Source of the DNA: Xanthomonas sp. DAR 34887
Lineage (GTDB): Bacteria; Pseudomonadota; Gammaproteobacteria; Xanthomonadales; Xanthomonadaceae
Length of the DNA: 64,000 nucleotides
Direction of reading: 5' to 3'
Assembly: GCF_041245805.1 (NCBI RefSeq)
Contig: NZ_CP162490.1
Coordinates: 1,341,001-1,405,000 of the forward strand
Part shown: positions 47,026-56,796 of the stretch, piece by piece
How the letters are laid out: every line of letters starts with the position of its first letter
How positions within the stretch are numbered: position 1 is the stretch's first letter
The notes under the pieces: generated by a model
What the model was told of the DNA's origin: nothing
Database searches by the model: none
The model's input: only the letters and a program-made list of their open reading frames with translations
Made by a program: the position numbers and the translations under genes

Positions 47026-47811
47026 CTACCGGAAGAACTGGCTCGGCGGCTGCCCGAACTGGCGCTTGAACATCGCGGTGAACGCGCTGGGGCTGTCGTA
47101 GCCGAGTTCGATCGCCACGTCGAGGATGCGGTCGCCGGCGGCCAGCCGTTCCAGCCCGCGCAGCAGGCGCAGCTGCTGCCGCCATTGGCCGAAGCGCATC
47201 TGCAACTCGCGTCGGCACAGGCGCTGAATGGTCTTGACGTCCACGCCCAGCCGCGCCGCCCAGGCGTGCAGGGTGGTGGTGTCGGCGGGGTCGGCATCGA
47301 GCGCGGCGGCGATGCGCAACAGGCGCGGATCGTGCGCTTGCGGCAGGTGCAGCGGCAGCGCCGGCAGGGCATGCAACTCGTCCAGGATCAGCCGCATCAG
47401 GCGCCCGTCGCGCGAGTCGGCGGCATGGTCCCAGGGCACACTGGCGGCACTGCGGATCAGCGCCTCCAGCAGCGGCTCCACCGCCATGACCGTCGGCTGC
47501 GCGGGCATGCCGGCGATGGCGCCGGGGCGGATGAACAGGCTGCGCATCGCCAGCGTGCCGACGCAGCGCACGCTGTGCACGGTGCCGGCCGGCATCCACA
47601 GCGCGCGGGTGCTCGGCACCACCCAGTGGCCCTGGCCGGAGCGCACCACCATCAGCCCGTGCAGCGCGTAGACCAACTGGTGGCGCGCATGCTGATGCGG
47701 CGCGATGGCGGTCTCGCTGGGATAGTCGGCGACCTTGCAGACCACGTCGGCGGGCGCGTCGTCGATGCTCCACGCCGGCGCCGGCGCCGGCGCGGCGCTG
47801 GCGGAGGGCAT
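47026..47811 (-). CDS. AraC-family transcriptional regulator (cupin N-terminus)
   Basis: 261 residues from ATG 47811. An N-terminal cupin-like sensor domain (HQHARHQLVYALHGLMVVRSGQGHWVVPSTRALWMPAGTVHSV) and a C-terminal double HTH (LHAWAARLGVDVKTIQRLCRRELQMRFGQWRQQLRLLRGLERLA, then ELGYDSPSAFTAMFKRQFGQPPSQFF). Divergent from the MFS gene across about 95 bp, so it probably controls that exporter. Alternative start ATG 47838. Effector unknown. Confidence 0.92.
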   Translation of the reverse strand: MPSASAAPAPAPAWSIDDAPADVVCKVADYPSETAIAPHQHARHQLVYALHGLMVVRSGQGHWVVPSTRALWMPAGTVHSVRCVGTLAMRSLFIRPGAIAGMPAQPTVMAVEPLLEALIRSAASVPWDHAADSRDGRLMRLILDELHALPALPLHLPQAHDPRLLRIAAALDADPADTTTLHAWAARLGVDVKTIQRLCRRELQMRFGQWRQQLRLLRGLERLAAGDRILDVAIELGYDSPSAFTAMFKRQFGQPPSQFFR

Positions 47812-47905
47812 GTCCTTTTCTCGACGAGTGGTGGGCATGTTGCGCAGGAAGGTCGAGGCCGGCCAGCCTACCATGCGCGCCGTGCCCTCCACTGTCCGGT
47901 CCGCC

Positions 47906-49135
47906 ATGTCGAGCTTGCGTCCTGCCGCTGCCCCCGTTCCCGCCGCCGCCGCGCCCCGCGCCGTGGTGGCCGGTGTCCTCGCCGCGATCACGTCCTCGCA
48001 CCTGATCAACGACATGATGCAGTCGCTGATCCTGGCGCTGTATCCGGTGCTGAAAGGCCAGTTCCAGCTCAGCTTCGCCCAGGTCGGACTGATCACGCTG
48101 ACCTACCAGCTCACCGCCTCGCTGTTCCAGCCGCTGATCGGCTTGCGCACCGATCGCCGCCCGGCGCCGTACTCCCTGCCGCTGGGCATGACCTCGACCC
48201 TGTGCGGCCTGCTGCTGCTGGCGTATGCGCCGAGCTTCGCGATGGTGCTGCTGGCCGCGGCGCTGGTCGGGATCGGCTCGGCGATCTTCCATCCCGAATC
48301 CTCGCGCATCGCGCGGCTGGCCTCGGGCGGGCGCCACGGGCTGGCGCAGTCGGTGTTCCAGGTCGGCGGCAACACCGGCACCGCGCTGGGGCCGCTGATC
48401 GCCGCGGCGGTGATCGTGCCCAATGGCCGCCACAGCGTGGCCTGGTTCGGCGCCGCGGCGCTGCTCGGCATCGCCCTGCTGTCCTACGTCGGCCGCTGGT
48501 ATGCGCTGCACCTGCAGGCGGTGCGCGCCGCGCCGCGGCCGGTGGTCACGGCGCCGGCACTGCCGCGCAGGACCGTGCTGCGGATCGTGGCGGTCCTGCT
48601 GCTGCTGATCTTCTCCAAGTATTTCTATATCGCCGGGCTGAGCAGCTACTACACCTTTTACCTGATCCAGCGCTTCGGGGTGTCGGTGCAGAGCGCGCAG
48701 CTGCACCTGTTCGCGTTCCTGCTGGCCTCGGCGCTGGGCACGCTGATCGGCGGTCCGGTCGGCGACCGGATCGGGCGCAAGCCGGTGATCTGGGTGTCGA
48801 TCCTGGGCGTGGCGCCGTTCGCGCTGGCGTTGCCGTACGTGGGCCTGCATGCGGCCACCGCGTTGACCGTGCTGATCGGCTTCGTGCTGTCCTCGGCGTT
48901 CTCGGCGATCCTGGTCTACGCGCAGGAAATGATGCCCGGCCGCATCGGCACCATCTCCGGGTTGTTCTTCGGCTTCGCCTTCGGCATGGGCGGGCTGGGC
49001 GCGGCGGTGCTCGGCCTGCTCGCCGACCGCGAGGGCATCGTGTTCGTGTACCAGGCGATGTCCTATCTGCCGCTGCTGGGCATCGTCGCGGCGCTGCTGC
49101 CGAGCCGGCGCCCGCTGCCGGCGCCGGCGCACTAG
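47906..49135 (+). CDS. MFS exporter, fosmidomycin-resistance (Fsr) family
   Basis: 409 residues, 12 predicted helices. It matches Fsr-type drug/proton antiporters in SHLINDMMQSLILALYPVLKGQFQLSFAQVGLITLTYQLTASLFQP, IGSAIFHPESSRIARLASGGRHGLAQSVFQVGGNTGTALGPL and YFYIAGLSSYYTFYLI. ATG 47906 (MSSLRPAAAP) is preferred; ATG 47873 lies upstream in frame. The actual substrate need not be fosmidomycin. Probably regulated by the divergent AraC protein. Confidence 0.92.
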   Translation: MSSLRPAAAPVPAAAAPRAVVAGVLAAITSSHLINDMMQSLILALYPVLKGQFQLSFAQVGLITLTYQLTASLFQPLIGLRTDRRPAPYSLPLGMTSTLCGLLLLAYAPSFAMVLLAAALVGIGSAIFHPESSRIARLASGGRHGLAQSVFQVGGNTGTALGPLIAAAVIVPNGRHSVAWFGAAALLGIALLSYVGRWYALHLQAVRAAPRPVVTAPALPRRTVLRIVAVLLLLIFSKYFYIAGLSSYYTFYLIQRFGVSVQSAQLHLFAFLLASALGTLIGGPVGDRIGRKPVIWVSILGVAPFALALPYVGLHAATALTVLIGFVLSSAFSAILVYAQEMMPGRIGTISGLFFGFAFGMGGLGAAVLGLLADREGIVFVYQAMSYLPLLGIVAALLPSRRPLPAPAH

Positions 49136-49239
49136 GCGCAGCCCGGGGGCGGGCGGCCGGGCTGCGCGATCGGCGCAAGATCGGGAACGCGCGGCGCCAG
49201 ACGGCGCGGCACACTGGGCCGGGCTTATGGAGACCGGCC

Positions 49240-49404
49240 ATGCAGCGGACGCGGATGTCTTCCCGGCAGCGCGGCATCGAAGGCGCGCTCGCCTATCTGC
49301 AGCAGCGCGTGCAGGCGCGTGCGGCCTTGCCCGATCTGGCCGAGCTGGCGCTGGCCGCGCGAACGCAGGCCGGCGCCGTGCCGGTGCGGCGCAACGCCCG
49401 CTAG
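49240..49404 (+). CDS. Small hypothetical protein (54 aa)
   Basis: ATG 49240 with GGAGA seven bases upstream; ends in TAG overlapping the xssE stop by 4 bp in the opposite orientation. The peptide (MQRTRMSSRQRGIEGALAYL start) is helical and Ala/Arg-rich with no family I recognise. Could be random in this GC-rich DNA. Confidence 0.35.
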   Translation: MQRTRMSSRQRGIEGALAYLQQRVQARAALPDLAELALAARTQAGAVPVRRNAR

Positions 49405-50597
49405 CCCGCGTCGTCCACGAACAGCATCTGCGGCGGCGGATGCATCAGGAACTGCTGGTGCGAGATGTTCCAGGCATAGGCGCCGGCGAGCGGAAACGCC
49501 AGGCAGTCGCCCGGCGCCAGGGCCGCGACCGGTTGTGCGCGCGCCAGCACGTCCTTGGGCGTGCACAGCTGGCCGACCAAGGTCACCTTCGTGTCGCGCA
49601 GCAGCGGCGGCTGCATGCCGCGCAGCACCAGGAACGGATGATCGTGGGCTTGCGCGGCCGGGGTGCGGAAGTGATGGGTGCCGCCGCGGCCGATGGCGAA
49701 ATAATCGCCATGGCTGCGTTTGATATCGAGCACCTCCATCAGGTACCAGCCGCAGCTCGCGCTAACGTAGCGGCCCGGCTCCAGGCGTAGGCGCAGGCCG
49801 TCGCCATGCGTGCGCAGCAGCGCCGGCAGGCCGGCGCAGAACCCGGACCAGTCGAACGAGGCCGCCGCATCGGCGTAGTTCACGCCGAAGCCGCCGCCGG
49901 CGTTCACCGTCAGCGGACCCAGCGCGTAGGCCTGGCGCCAGCCCTGTACGGTCTGCAGATAGCCGGCGACCAGGCGCAGCTGCGCCTGCGCGTCGCACTG
50001 GTGCGACAGCAGATGGAAGTGGAAGCCGGCCAGCTGCAGCGCCGGCGCGTCGCGCAGCAGGTGCATGGCCGCGTCCAGGTCGAGCGCGTCCAGCCCGAAC
50101 GGCGAGGGCCGCCCGCCCATCACCAGGCGCGTGTCCTGCATGCCGGGCACGGCGATGTTCATGCGCAGGAACACCGCCACGCGGCGCCCGGCGTGCGCGG
50201 CGATGCGCGCCAGCCGCTGCAGTTCGCCCAGGCTTTCCACGTGCAGCGTGCACGCGGGAAGCGAGGTGGCCAGGTGCAGTTCGGCGTCGAGCTTGCCGGG
50301 GCCGCCGAACAGCAATGGCCGCCCCGGCTGGTGGTCGCTCAGCCATTGCAGCTCGCCTCCGGATGCGGCCTCGAAGCCGTCCACCCACGGCGCCAACGTG
50401 CGCAACAGCGGCGGCTCGGCATTGGCCTTGGCCGCGTAATACAGCTCGCACTCGGCGGGCAGCTGCGCGCGCATGGCCTGGGCGTGTCGGCGCAGCGCCG
50501 CCAGGTCGTAGACGTAGGCGCATACCGGTCCATCGCTGCGTTCGCGCAACTGTGCCAGCGCCGCCGCCAGCGGTGCGGAATCGATGCGCAGGCTCAT
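49401..50597 (-). CDS. xssE: PLP-dependent decarboxylase of siderophore synthesis (PvsE-like)
   Basis: Alanine-racemase-fold decarboxylase related to diaminopimelate decarboxylase, 398 residues. The PLP lysine lies in YYAAKANAEPPLL. The HFHLLSHQ, NAGGGFGVNY and RLEPGRYVSA blocks hold cofactor phosphate, and VGQLCTPKDVLA provides the active-site Cys. In the vibrioferrin/achromobactin pathways the relative decarboxylates serine or citryl-serine to give the ethanolamine part. ATG 50597 overlaps the xssD stop (ATGA). Last gene of the operon; letter assigned by the pvsABCDE-like order. Confidence 0.88.
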   Translation of the reverse strand: MSLRIDSAPLAAALAQLRERSDGPVCAYVYDLAALRRHAQAMRAQLPAECELYYAAKANAEPPLLRTLAPWVDGFEAASGGELQWLSDHQPGRPLLFGGPGKLDAELHLATSLPACTLHVESLGELQRLARIAAHAGRRVAVFLRMNIAVPGMQDTRLVMGGRPSPFGLDALDLDAAMHLLRDAPALQLAGFHFHLLSHQCDAQAQLRLVAGYLQTVQGWRQAYALGPLTVNAGGGFGVNYADAAASFDWSGFCAGLPALLRTHGDGLRLRLEPGRYVSASCGWYLMEVLDIKRSHGDYFAIGRGGTHHFRTPAAQAHDHPFLVLRGMQPPLLRDTKVTLVGQLCTPKDVLARAQPVAALAPGDCLAFPLAGAYAWNISHQQFLMHPPPQMLFVDDAG

Positions 50598-52357
50598 GCC
50601 GCGGCCTGCCGTTGCGCCGGCCGCGCGATCGGGTTGGGCAGCAGGGTGTAGTCGGCGTGGCGGTCGGCGCGTTGCAGCAGGCGCAGGCGCAGGTTGTTCT
50701 TGGCCGGCAGCGGCGCGCCGTCGAGCAGCGCCTGCAGCGCCGGTTGCGCGCCGTGGCGCTGCTGCCAGGCCTGGGCGATGTCGCCGACGATCCGCCACAG
50801 CTGCCGTTCGCGGTGGTCGTGGCCGTCGGCCAGGTGGAAGATCGCCTCGGCCAGGTTGTTGACCAGCGCGCAGTAGGCGATCCGGTTCCAGCCCTGTTCG
50901 TCGCTGTAGTAGAGCGACTGCCGGGCGGTCTCGGACATGCCGTCCAGGCGCGCGGCCGGCCAGCGCGCCGGCAGCAGCTTGGTGCCTTCCAGGTCGCGGA
51001 TCCAGACCCGTGCCGGCAGGCCGTCGGCAAAGCCGATCACGGTGTTCTGCAGATGCGGCTCGAGCACGATGCCGTAGTCGAACCACGCGCTCCAGACGCC
51101 GTCCAGCAGCAGCCGCGCATAGGCGTGGAACCAGGCCGCGGTTGCCGCATCCAGGCTGCCGTGGCGCCGTGCCAGCGCCTGCAGCGGCGCCGCGCAGGCG
51201 GCATTGCCGCGCGCGTCGCGGGTGAACAGCGCGCCGGCGACCTGCGGCTGGAACCGCAGCCGTTGCGGTGCCGGGATCGCCTGCCGGTAGAGGATGCCGA
51301 AGCTTTCGCCAAGCGCGCGGCAGGCCTGCGCATCGCCGTCCAGGGCCGAGAAATCCAGATCGGTGGCGGCCGGTTCCAGCAACACCTGGAAGCCCGGCAC
51401 GCGCTGCGCCAGTGCGCGCCAGGCCGGCGCCAGCAGGCGGGTCAGCGCGACCGCGCTTTCCAGTTCGTACCAGGCGTTCTTGCGCACGCAGTTGGTCAGG
51501 CGCACGTGCACCGACAGCTTGAGGAAGTAGTCCAGCTCGGCGTGATAGAGCGTGCGCACCGAGGAGGTCGGGCGCAGCGCCAGGCCGCGTTCGCCCAGCG
51601 GTTCGATCCAGCCGCGCGCCTGCGCCTGGCGCAGCAGCGGATGTGCCAGCACGCGCTCGGCTTCCCAGGGATGGCACGGATACAGATCCGCTGAACCGCC
51701 GGCCTGCGCCAGCGTGGCGCGCACGTCCTGGCCCTGCGCGCGGTACAGGCGCGGGTCGATGCGGAACCAGAACAACGGGAAGCGGCTGCGCGCTTCCGGC
51801 GCGCAGGCCAGCACCTGCGCCAGCGGCACGCCTTCGCGGCTCTTCGGCGTCGGATGCAGTGCGTGTCCCCACAGCATCGACTGTTCGGCATCGATCATCG
51901 CCTCGCCGCTGGGCGCGGCGGCGTCGGCGCAGCGCAGCAGCTGTGCGGTCACCGCGACGCTGTTGTCGCTCTGTGCCAGCAGTTCGGCATTGAACGCCTC
52001 GCCGTTGGCCAGTTCCTGCAGCAACAGGCGCACCAGCGCCGTCGTATCCAGGCAGTGCCACGGCTGGCCGTTGGCCTTGAGATATGGCGCCGAGCCGAAG
52101 CTGCAGCGGCCCAGCGTGTCGGCCTGCGTCACGCGGATGCACAACGCGGCGCCGGAAGGCAGCTGCAGGCGCAGCCAGCGCTCGCCGGCGCTGGCGATGC
52201 CGGGGCGGTCCAGGCCGCGGTAATCGAACTCGGCCTGGCCGCGGCCAATCGCCACTTCGCGCAGGTAGCAGTTGAGCCAGCAGGTGATCGCCTGCGCTTG
52301 CGCCAGGCTGTCGTACCACGGGTCGTGCATCGGTTCATGCTTCGCGAGCTGGGACAT
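50594..52357 (-). CDS. xssD: NIS siderophore synthetase, IucA/IucC family (PvsD-like)
   Basis: ATP-dependent enzyme condensing a citrate-type carboxylate with an amine or alcohol; 587 residues. Adenylation motifs include MLWGHALHPTPKSREG (the His/Lys/Arg triphosphate motif), TSSVRTLY, and the IVLEPHLQNTVIGF plus RDLEG catalytic blocks. The C-terminal FhuF-like domain holds YCALVNNLAEAIF. ATG 52357 has a CGGAGAA ribosome site and overlaps xssC by 23 bp. Confidence 0.92.
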   Translation of the reverse strand: MSQLAKHEPMHDPWYDSLAQAQAITCWLNCYLREVAIGRGQAEFDYRGLDRPGIASAGERWLRLQLPSGAALCIRVTQADTLGRCSFGSAPYLKANGQPWHCLDTTALVRLLLQELANGEAFNAELLAQSDNSVAVTAQLLRCADAAAPSGEAMIDAEQSMLWGHALHPTPKSREGVPLAQVLACAPEARSRFPLFWFRIDPRLYRAQGQDVRATLAQAGGSADLYPCHPWEAERVLAHPLLRQAQARGWIEPLGERGLALRPTSSVRTLYHAELDYFLKLSVHVRLTNCVRKNAWYELESAVALTRLLAPAWRALAQRVPGFQVLLEPAATDLDFSALDGDAQACRALGESFGILYRQAIPAPQRLRFQPQVAGALFTRDARGNAACAAPLQALARRHGSLDAATAAWFHAYARLLLDGVWSAWFDYGIVLEPHLQNTVIGFADGLPARVWIRDLEGTKLLPARWPAARLDGMSETARQSLYYSDEQGWNRIAYCALVNNLAEAIFHLADGHDHRERQLWRIVGDIAQAWQQRHGAQPALQALLDGAPLPAKNNLRLRLLQRADRHADYTLLPNPIARPAQRQAAA

Positions 52358-53507
52358 GCGCGGTTCTCCGGATGGACGTGAGCGAGAGGGCCGGCGCCAG
52401 CGCCAGCAGGGCCGCCGCGGCGGCAGCGAGAAATGGCACGGCCAGGCCGTGGTGTTGCACCAGCGCGCCTGCAAGTGCGCCGCCGGCCACGCCGGCGTAT
52501 TTGCCGAACGCATCGAAGCGGCCGAACAGCTGCCCGGCGGCGTGCGCGCTGGCGATAGCGGCGAGGCTGCGGTTGAGCCCACGCAGCGCCATCCACATGC
52601 CCACGCCGAACAGCAGGCGTGCGCCGATCAGCCACGCCGGCGCGTGCAGCACCGCCTGCAGCAGGCAGGCAAGGGCAAACAGCGCCAGCCCGGCCGGCAG
52701 AGGCGAGGCGCCATGCGCGCGGCCGCGCCAACATGGCAGCAGCACCAGGTAGACCAGGTGCGGCAGGCTGTACAGCAGGCCAGCGGCCGCGGCGCTGCCG
52801 ATGCCCTGCGCCTGCGCGTACGGCAGGAAATACGGGAAGGTCACCACCATCGCGAAGCAGAACAGGAACTGCATGCTCCACAATGCCCAGCGCTGGCGGC
52901 GTCGGCCGCTGTCGTCGTGCGCATCGCCAGCCGTTGCCGCCGTGGCATGGCGTGGCCGCGGCGGATCGGCGGGCAGTCGCCAGCTCAGCGCGAAGGCGAG
53001 CAGCGGCAGCAACGCCAGATAGCGGTACAGCGATTGCGCCGGACCCAGCGTGCTGGCCAGGCCGAGCAGCACCGGCGCGGTGACCATCGCCAGCCGCGCC
53101 GAGAACTGGGTCCAGTCCAGCGCGCGCGCCAGCGGTCCGGTCCGCGCCTGGGTGGTCAGATAGGCATTGGTCGCGGCCAGGGAGCCGCCGCAGGCGCCTT
53201 GCACCACCAGCCCGGCCACCAACCAACCCAGATCGGGCGCGAAGCCGGCCATCGCGAAACCCAGCGCCAGGCCGAGTTGCGCACGCAGCAGCGAGCGCTT
53301 GCGTCCGTAGCGATCGGCCAGCCGGCCCCAGGCGCTGGCGGTGAGCGCGGTGCACAGCGTCGGCAGCACGTACAGCACGCCGCTCCAGCCGATCGCCGCG
53401 CCCGGCGCCAGCTGGTTCAGCACCTGCGGCAGGAACAGCGGCATGCCCAGTGCGGTGAACGCGGCCAGGTAATGCGCGGCCAGCACCGGGCCGAGCACGC
53501 GCTTCAT
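52335..53507 (-). CDS. xssC: MFS siderophore exporter (PvsC-like)
   Basis: Inner-membrane major-facilitator protein, 390 residues, about 11-12 helices, with the motif-A loop GRLADRYGRKRSLLR. Situated between two NIS synthetase genes with coupled starts (ATGA overlap with xssB), it is expected to export the finished siderophore, as PvsC does for vibrioferrin. Direction of transport is inferred from context. Confidence 0.9.
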   Translation of the reverse strand: MKRVLGPVLAAHYLAAFTALGMPLFLPQVLNQLAPGAAIGWSGVLYVLPTLCTALTASAWGRLADRYGRKRSLLRAQLGLALGFAMAGFAPDLGWLVAGLVVQGACGGSLAATNAYLTTQARTGPLARALDWTQFSARLAMVTAPVLLGLASTLGPAQSLYRYLALLPLLAFALSWRLPADPPRPRHATAATAGDAHDDSGRRRQRWALWSMQFLFCFAMVVTFPYFLPYAQAQGIGSAAAAGLLYSLPHLVYLVLLPCWRGRAHGASPLPAGLALFALACLLQAVLHAPAWLIGARLLFGVGMWMALRGLNRSLAAIASAHAAGQLFGRFDAFGKYAGVAGGALAGALVQHHGLAVPFLAAAAAALLALAPALSLTSIRRTAHVPAREA

Positions 53508-55321
53508 CGCGACCCTCCGTGCGCGAACGCCGCCGGTGCCGGCACCGCGACCGCGGGCGCTGCCGCGGCATCGTTCGCCTCGCGCAGCAGATTGGGCGCG
53601 CTGTCGCCGTAGAACTTGTTGATGTCGGCGGCGCCGGTAATCTGCTTGCCGAGCAGGCTGCCGGCGCTGAGCAGGTATTTCACCGGCAGCCGCGGCATCG
53701 CCAGCAGCGCATGCGCCGGCGCGGTCTCGATGCCTTCGGCGTGCAGCTCGCGCAGCGTGCCGTGCAGGCGCGCGCGCAGTTGCGCGTACAGCGGCGCGCG
53801 CAACGCGGGCTGCGTTTCGGCCAGGCCTTCCAGCACCGCCTGCAGGTCCAGTTGCAGGATGATGGTGCAGAACATGCGCGCCAGCGCGGCCTCGTCTTCC
53901 ACCGCGATGCGCACGTCGCGCGGCGGCCCCAGTCGCGCCAGTTCCGGCCGCTGCGCATACAGCCGCGACAGCTTCACCCGCGCCGCATCGTTGTCCTTCA
54001 GCAGCAGGCGCGGTGCGCCGCCGTGGGCATAGATCAGCACGCTGTTCTGCTGGTTGGCTTCCAGCGCGATGCCGTAGCGCAACCACAGCCGCAGGTGCAC
54101 CTGGCACATCAGCGCGAGGTAGGCGTCCCACCATGCGTGCAGGTCGCCGCCATGGAAGCGCTCGGCCAGGTGCAGGGCCAGCGGGCGGCCGTCCGGCAGC
54201 GGCGCGCACAGGCCGGCGACCGGCACCAGCGTCGCGTCCGGCAGGGACGGATAGCGGCGCAGCAGATAGGCCAGGTGCCGCGCCTCGCCGACCTGGCCGG
54301 CGTGGGATTCGTCCACGTGCAGGTAGCGTTCGCCCAGGGCCGGATCGTGCGCGGCGATGGCGCACAGCACGCGTTCGAACCAGTGCCCGTCGTACAGCGT
54401 GGATGGCTTGATCAGGCGCAGGTTGAGCGCGCCCAGGCTGCGCATCGGCAGCGGCAGCTTGAGGTGGTGGTCCGGGTAGTCCAGCGGAATCACCGTGCGC
54501 ACCGACAGCGACGGACGCACCCGCAGCCAGGGCCGCGGCGCGGCGATGGCGCCGTCGGGCAGGGCGAAGTCCGCTTCGCCCAGACGCGCGAAGGTCAGCG
54601 GGTGCAGCGGCCAGGCGACGTGGCTGGCGTCCAGCGTCGGCGCCAGGCCGAGCATGCTCGGGCGCGGCCAGAACGCCGGCGGCGGCGTGGTCTGCGTCGC
54701 GTCGGCGGCCGGCAGCGCCAGCCAGCGCAGCGCGAAGCACGGCGCGAACTCGGGCGCGTAGTGCGGCAGCTGTGCGTCGTTCAGCCCGACCTTGGCGCGC
54801 GCGGTCGGATAGAACGGATGGTCGCGATGGCTGGCCAATTGTTCGCAGCGGTAGGCGCGTTCGTGCGCCTCGGCCGCGTCCAGCACCGCGGCCAGCAGCG
54901 GGCGCTGTTGCGCGTAGGCCTGCCGCGCCAGCCCGCGCTGACGCACCGCGCAGCCCGCTTCGTCGGCATAGGCGCGGTGCAGGCGCCGGGTGTCCGCGTC
55001 CAGGCCCGCGCTCATCCGCGCCAGCCAGGCGGCGGCGCCGTATTCGAAGACGATGCGCTCGCCGTCGCGCAGCAGCCAGCCGTCGCTGCAGGCGCTGAGC
55101 TCCTGCAGGTAGCCGCGACGCTGCAGCGGCAGCCACAGCTCGCCGTCGGGCAGGTGCGCGATGCGCCACCACAGCGCGTTCGGCAGCGGCGCCGGCCAGG
55201 CCGCCAGCAGCGCCGGCGATGGCGTGGCGGCGGCACCGCGGCTGAGGATGCCGCGCAGGTCTTCGCGCAGGCAGGCGTCGATGATGCGCAGGTCGACGTA
55301 GCGGCGGTCGTCCAGGTTCAT
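53504..55321 (-). CDS. xssB: NIS siderophore synthetase, IucA/IucC family (PvsB-like)
   Basis: 605 residues. It has ASHRDHPFYPTARAKVGL (triphosphate-binding HP..P..K.. motif), PSLSVRTVIPLDYPDHHLKLPLP and GIALEANQQNSVLIYAHG with LLLKDNDAA. The C-terminal domain includes KYLLSAGSLLGKQITGA. This is the second synthetase of the pathway; two condensations are expected for a vibrioferrin-type product made of citrate, ethanolamine, alanine and 2-oxoglutarate. Coupled by ATGA to both neighbours. Confidence 0.92.
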   Translation of the reverse strand: MNLDDRRYVDLRIIDACLREDLRGILSRGAAATPSPALLAAWPAPLPNALWWRIAHLPDGELWLPLQRRGYLQELSACSDGWLLRDGERIVFEYGAAAWLARMSAGLDADTRRLHRAYADEAGCAVRQRGLARQAYAQQRPLLAAVLDAAEAHERAYRCEQLASHRDHPFYPTARAKVGLNDAQLPHYAPEFAPCFALRWLALPAADATQTTPPPAFWPRPSMLGLAPTLDASHVAWPLHPLTFARLGEADFALPDGAIAAPRPWLRVRPSLSVRTVIPLDYPDHHLKLPLPMRSLGALNLRLIKPSTLYDGHWFERVLCAIAAHDPALGERYLHVDESHAGQVGEARHLAYLLRRYPSLPDATLVPVAGLCAPLPDGRPLALHLAERFHGGDLHAWWDAYLALMCQVHLRLWLRYGIALEANQQNSVLIYAHGGAPRLLLKDNDAARVKLSRLYAQRPELARLGPPRDVRIAVEDEAALARMFCTIILQLDLQAVLEGLAETQPALRAPLYAQLRARLHGTLRELHAEGIETAPAHALLAMPRLPVKYLLSAGSLLGKQITGAADINKFYGDSAPNLLREANDAAAAPAVAVPAPAAFAHGGSR

Positions 55322-56544
55322 GGCTGCGCTCCGGCGTTGTCCTCGATCCGCCAGTGCAGCGGCGCCTCGGCGGCGGCCAGCGCGCGTTGCAGGTCGGGCG
55401 CGGCGTCGGCGAGCACGTCCAGCGCGCCCAGGTAGTCCTTGTTGGAGTGGCTCAGGCGGATGCTGTCGCCGGGTTGCCGCAGGCGCCGGTAGCGCGCTTC
55501 CCAGCGCGTGTCGTGGCAGGCCTGGTCGTCGCTGGCCATGGCCAGGGTGCCTTCGGCGTCGGCGACGTAGTAGCGCACCAGCGCGTGTTCGCGCTGCGCG
55601 CGCAGGGTGGGCAACGGCCGCCCCAGGTGCAGGCCGAGCACGCTGTCGAACCAGCGTCCGCCGAACATGCGGTCGAGCAGGAATTCGCGGCCGTCGCCGA
55701 TGCTGCGGTAGTTGATCTCCACCAGCACCGGCCCGTCGGCGGTGAGGATGAATTCGCTGTGGCAGGCGCCGAAGCCGATGCCGAACGCCTGCAGCTGCGC
55801 CACCGCCTGGCGCAGCGCCGGCGTGTCGGCAGCGCCGCGCCAGCTGGCCTCGCATTCGACGAAGTGCGGTGGCGGCGACAGGCGCACGTCGAAGCCGCCC
55901 AGCGCCTGCAGGCGCTGCCCATCGCCCAGCGTTTCCACGGTGAACAACGGCCCTTGCAGCACGCTCTCCAGCAACACGCTGCGCTGCGGATGGCGCTGCC
56001 AGAAATCGGCGAGATAGGCCTGCAGCGCGGCGGCGTCGGCGCAATGGCGCACGTCCAGGCTGGCCACGCCTTCGCGCGGCTTGGCGATCAGCGGCCACGG
56101 CGCCTGCGCCGGTGGTGCGGCGCCTGGCGCCAGGCTGCAGAACCACGGCGCCGGCAGGCCGTGCGCGCGCAGCCGCTGGCGCATCGCGGCCTTGTTCTTG
56201 GCCGCATAGCAGATCTGCCAGTCCTTGCCCGGCAGCTCCAGCGCGGCGGCGACCAGCGCGGCGCTGGTCTGCAGGTGATCGCTGTTGCTGAACACCGCGC
56301 GCGGCTGCAGTTGCAGGGTGCTGAGCAGGTCGAGCACGCCGAGCGGATTGAATACGTCGCACTCCAGCACCTGCACCGGCGCGGTGGGCGGATGCTGGCG
56401 GAAGTGCGCCAGGTGGTCGTGGCGGTGGTCGGTCAGCAGCAGCGCCGGCACGCCCAGGCGCTGCGCGGCGGGAATGAAACCATCGGTCACCGCCGGATGG
56501 CAGACGTGGCTCAGAATCAGCAGGGGAGCATCATGCGGGGTCAT
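55318..56544 (-). CDS. xssA: ATP-grasp ligase of siderophore synthesis (PvsA-like)
   Basis: 408 residues. The ATP-grasp core has WPLIAKPREGVASLDVRHC, where the Lys binds ATP, and SVLLESVLQGPLFTVETLG. GPVLVEINYRSIGDGREFLLD carries the metal-binding Glu/Asn. PvsA-type ligases attach an amino acid in vibrioferrin synthesis. ATG 56544 lies 252 bp past xsuA, the only long gap in the operon; a 7-bp GC hairpin lies at about 56737-56754. Confidence 0.88.
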   Translation of the reverse strand: MTPHDAPLLILSHVCHPAVTDGFIPAAQRLGVPALLLTDHRHDHLAHFRQHPPTAPVQVLECDVFNPLGVLDLLSTLQLQPRAVFSNSDHLQTSAALVAAALELPGKDWQICYAAKNKAAMRQRLRAHGLPAPWFCSLAPGAAPPAQAPWPLIAKPREGVASLDVRHCADAAALQAYLADFWQRHPQRSVLLESVLQGPLFTVETLGDGQRLQALGGFDVRLSPPPHFVECEASWRGAADTPALRQAVAQLQAFGIGFGACHSEFILTADGPVLVEINYRSIGDGREFLLDRMFGGRWFDSVLGLHLGRPLPTLRAQREHALVRYYVADAEGTLAMASDDQACHDTRWEARYRRLRQPGDSIRLSHSNKDYLGALDVLADAAPDLQRALAAAEAPLHWRIEDNAGAQP

Positions 56545-56796
56545 GATCGGTTCTCGTTCGGAAGGCGGGGACGGACGCGCGCGACGCCGCGCGCGGCCGC
56601 GAGCGGGCGGACACGGTGAGCGAGCCGCGGCTGCGGCGGTTCTGTGGATTGCCTGGCGCACGCGTCGGGCGTGCGCTGGGTACGCAGCGCACGCGGCCGC
56701 GTTCGCTGCAGACGCCCGCGTCTCCCGCGGGCGGCGGCGCGCCGGAAGGCGCGCGGTACGGCGGGCGCTACCGTCGTCGTTCGACGGCAGCGGCGA

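Noticed and set aside
46546..49404. 952-codon plus-strand open frame
   Set aside because: Alternate frame of hxlR and the MFS gene, antisense to the AraC gene; only its last 54 codons lie in otherwise free DNA and are listed separately with low confidence.
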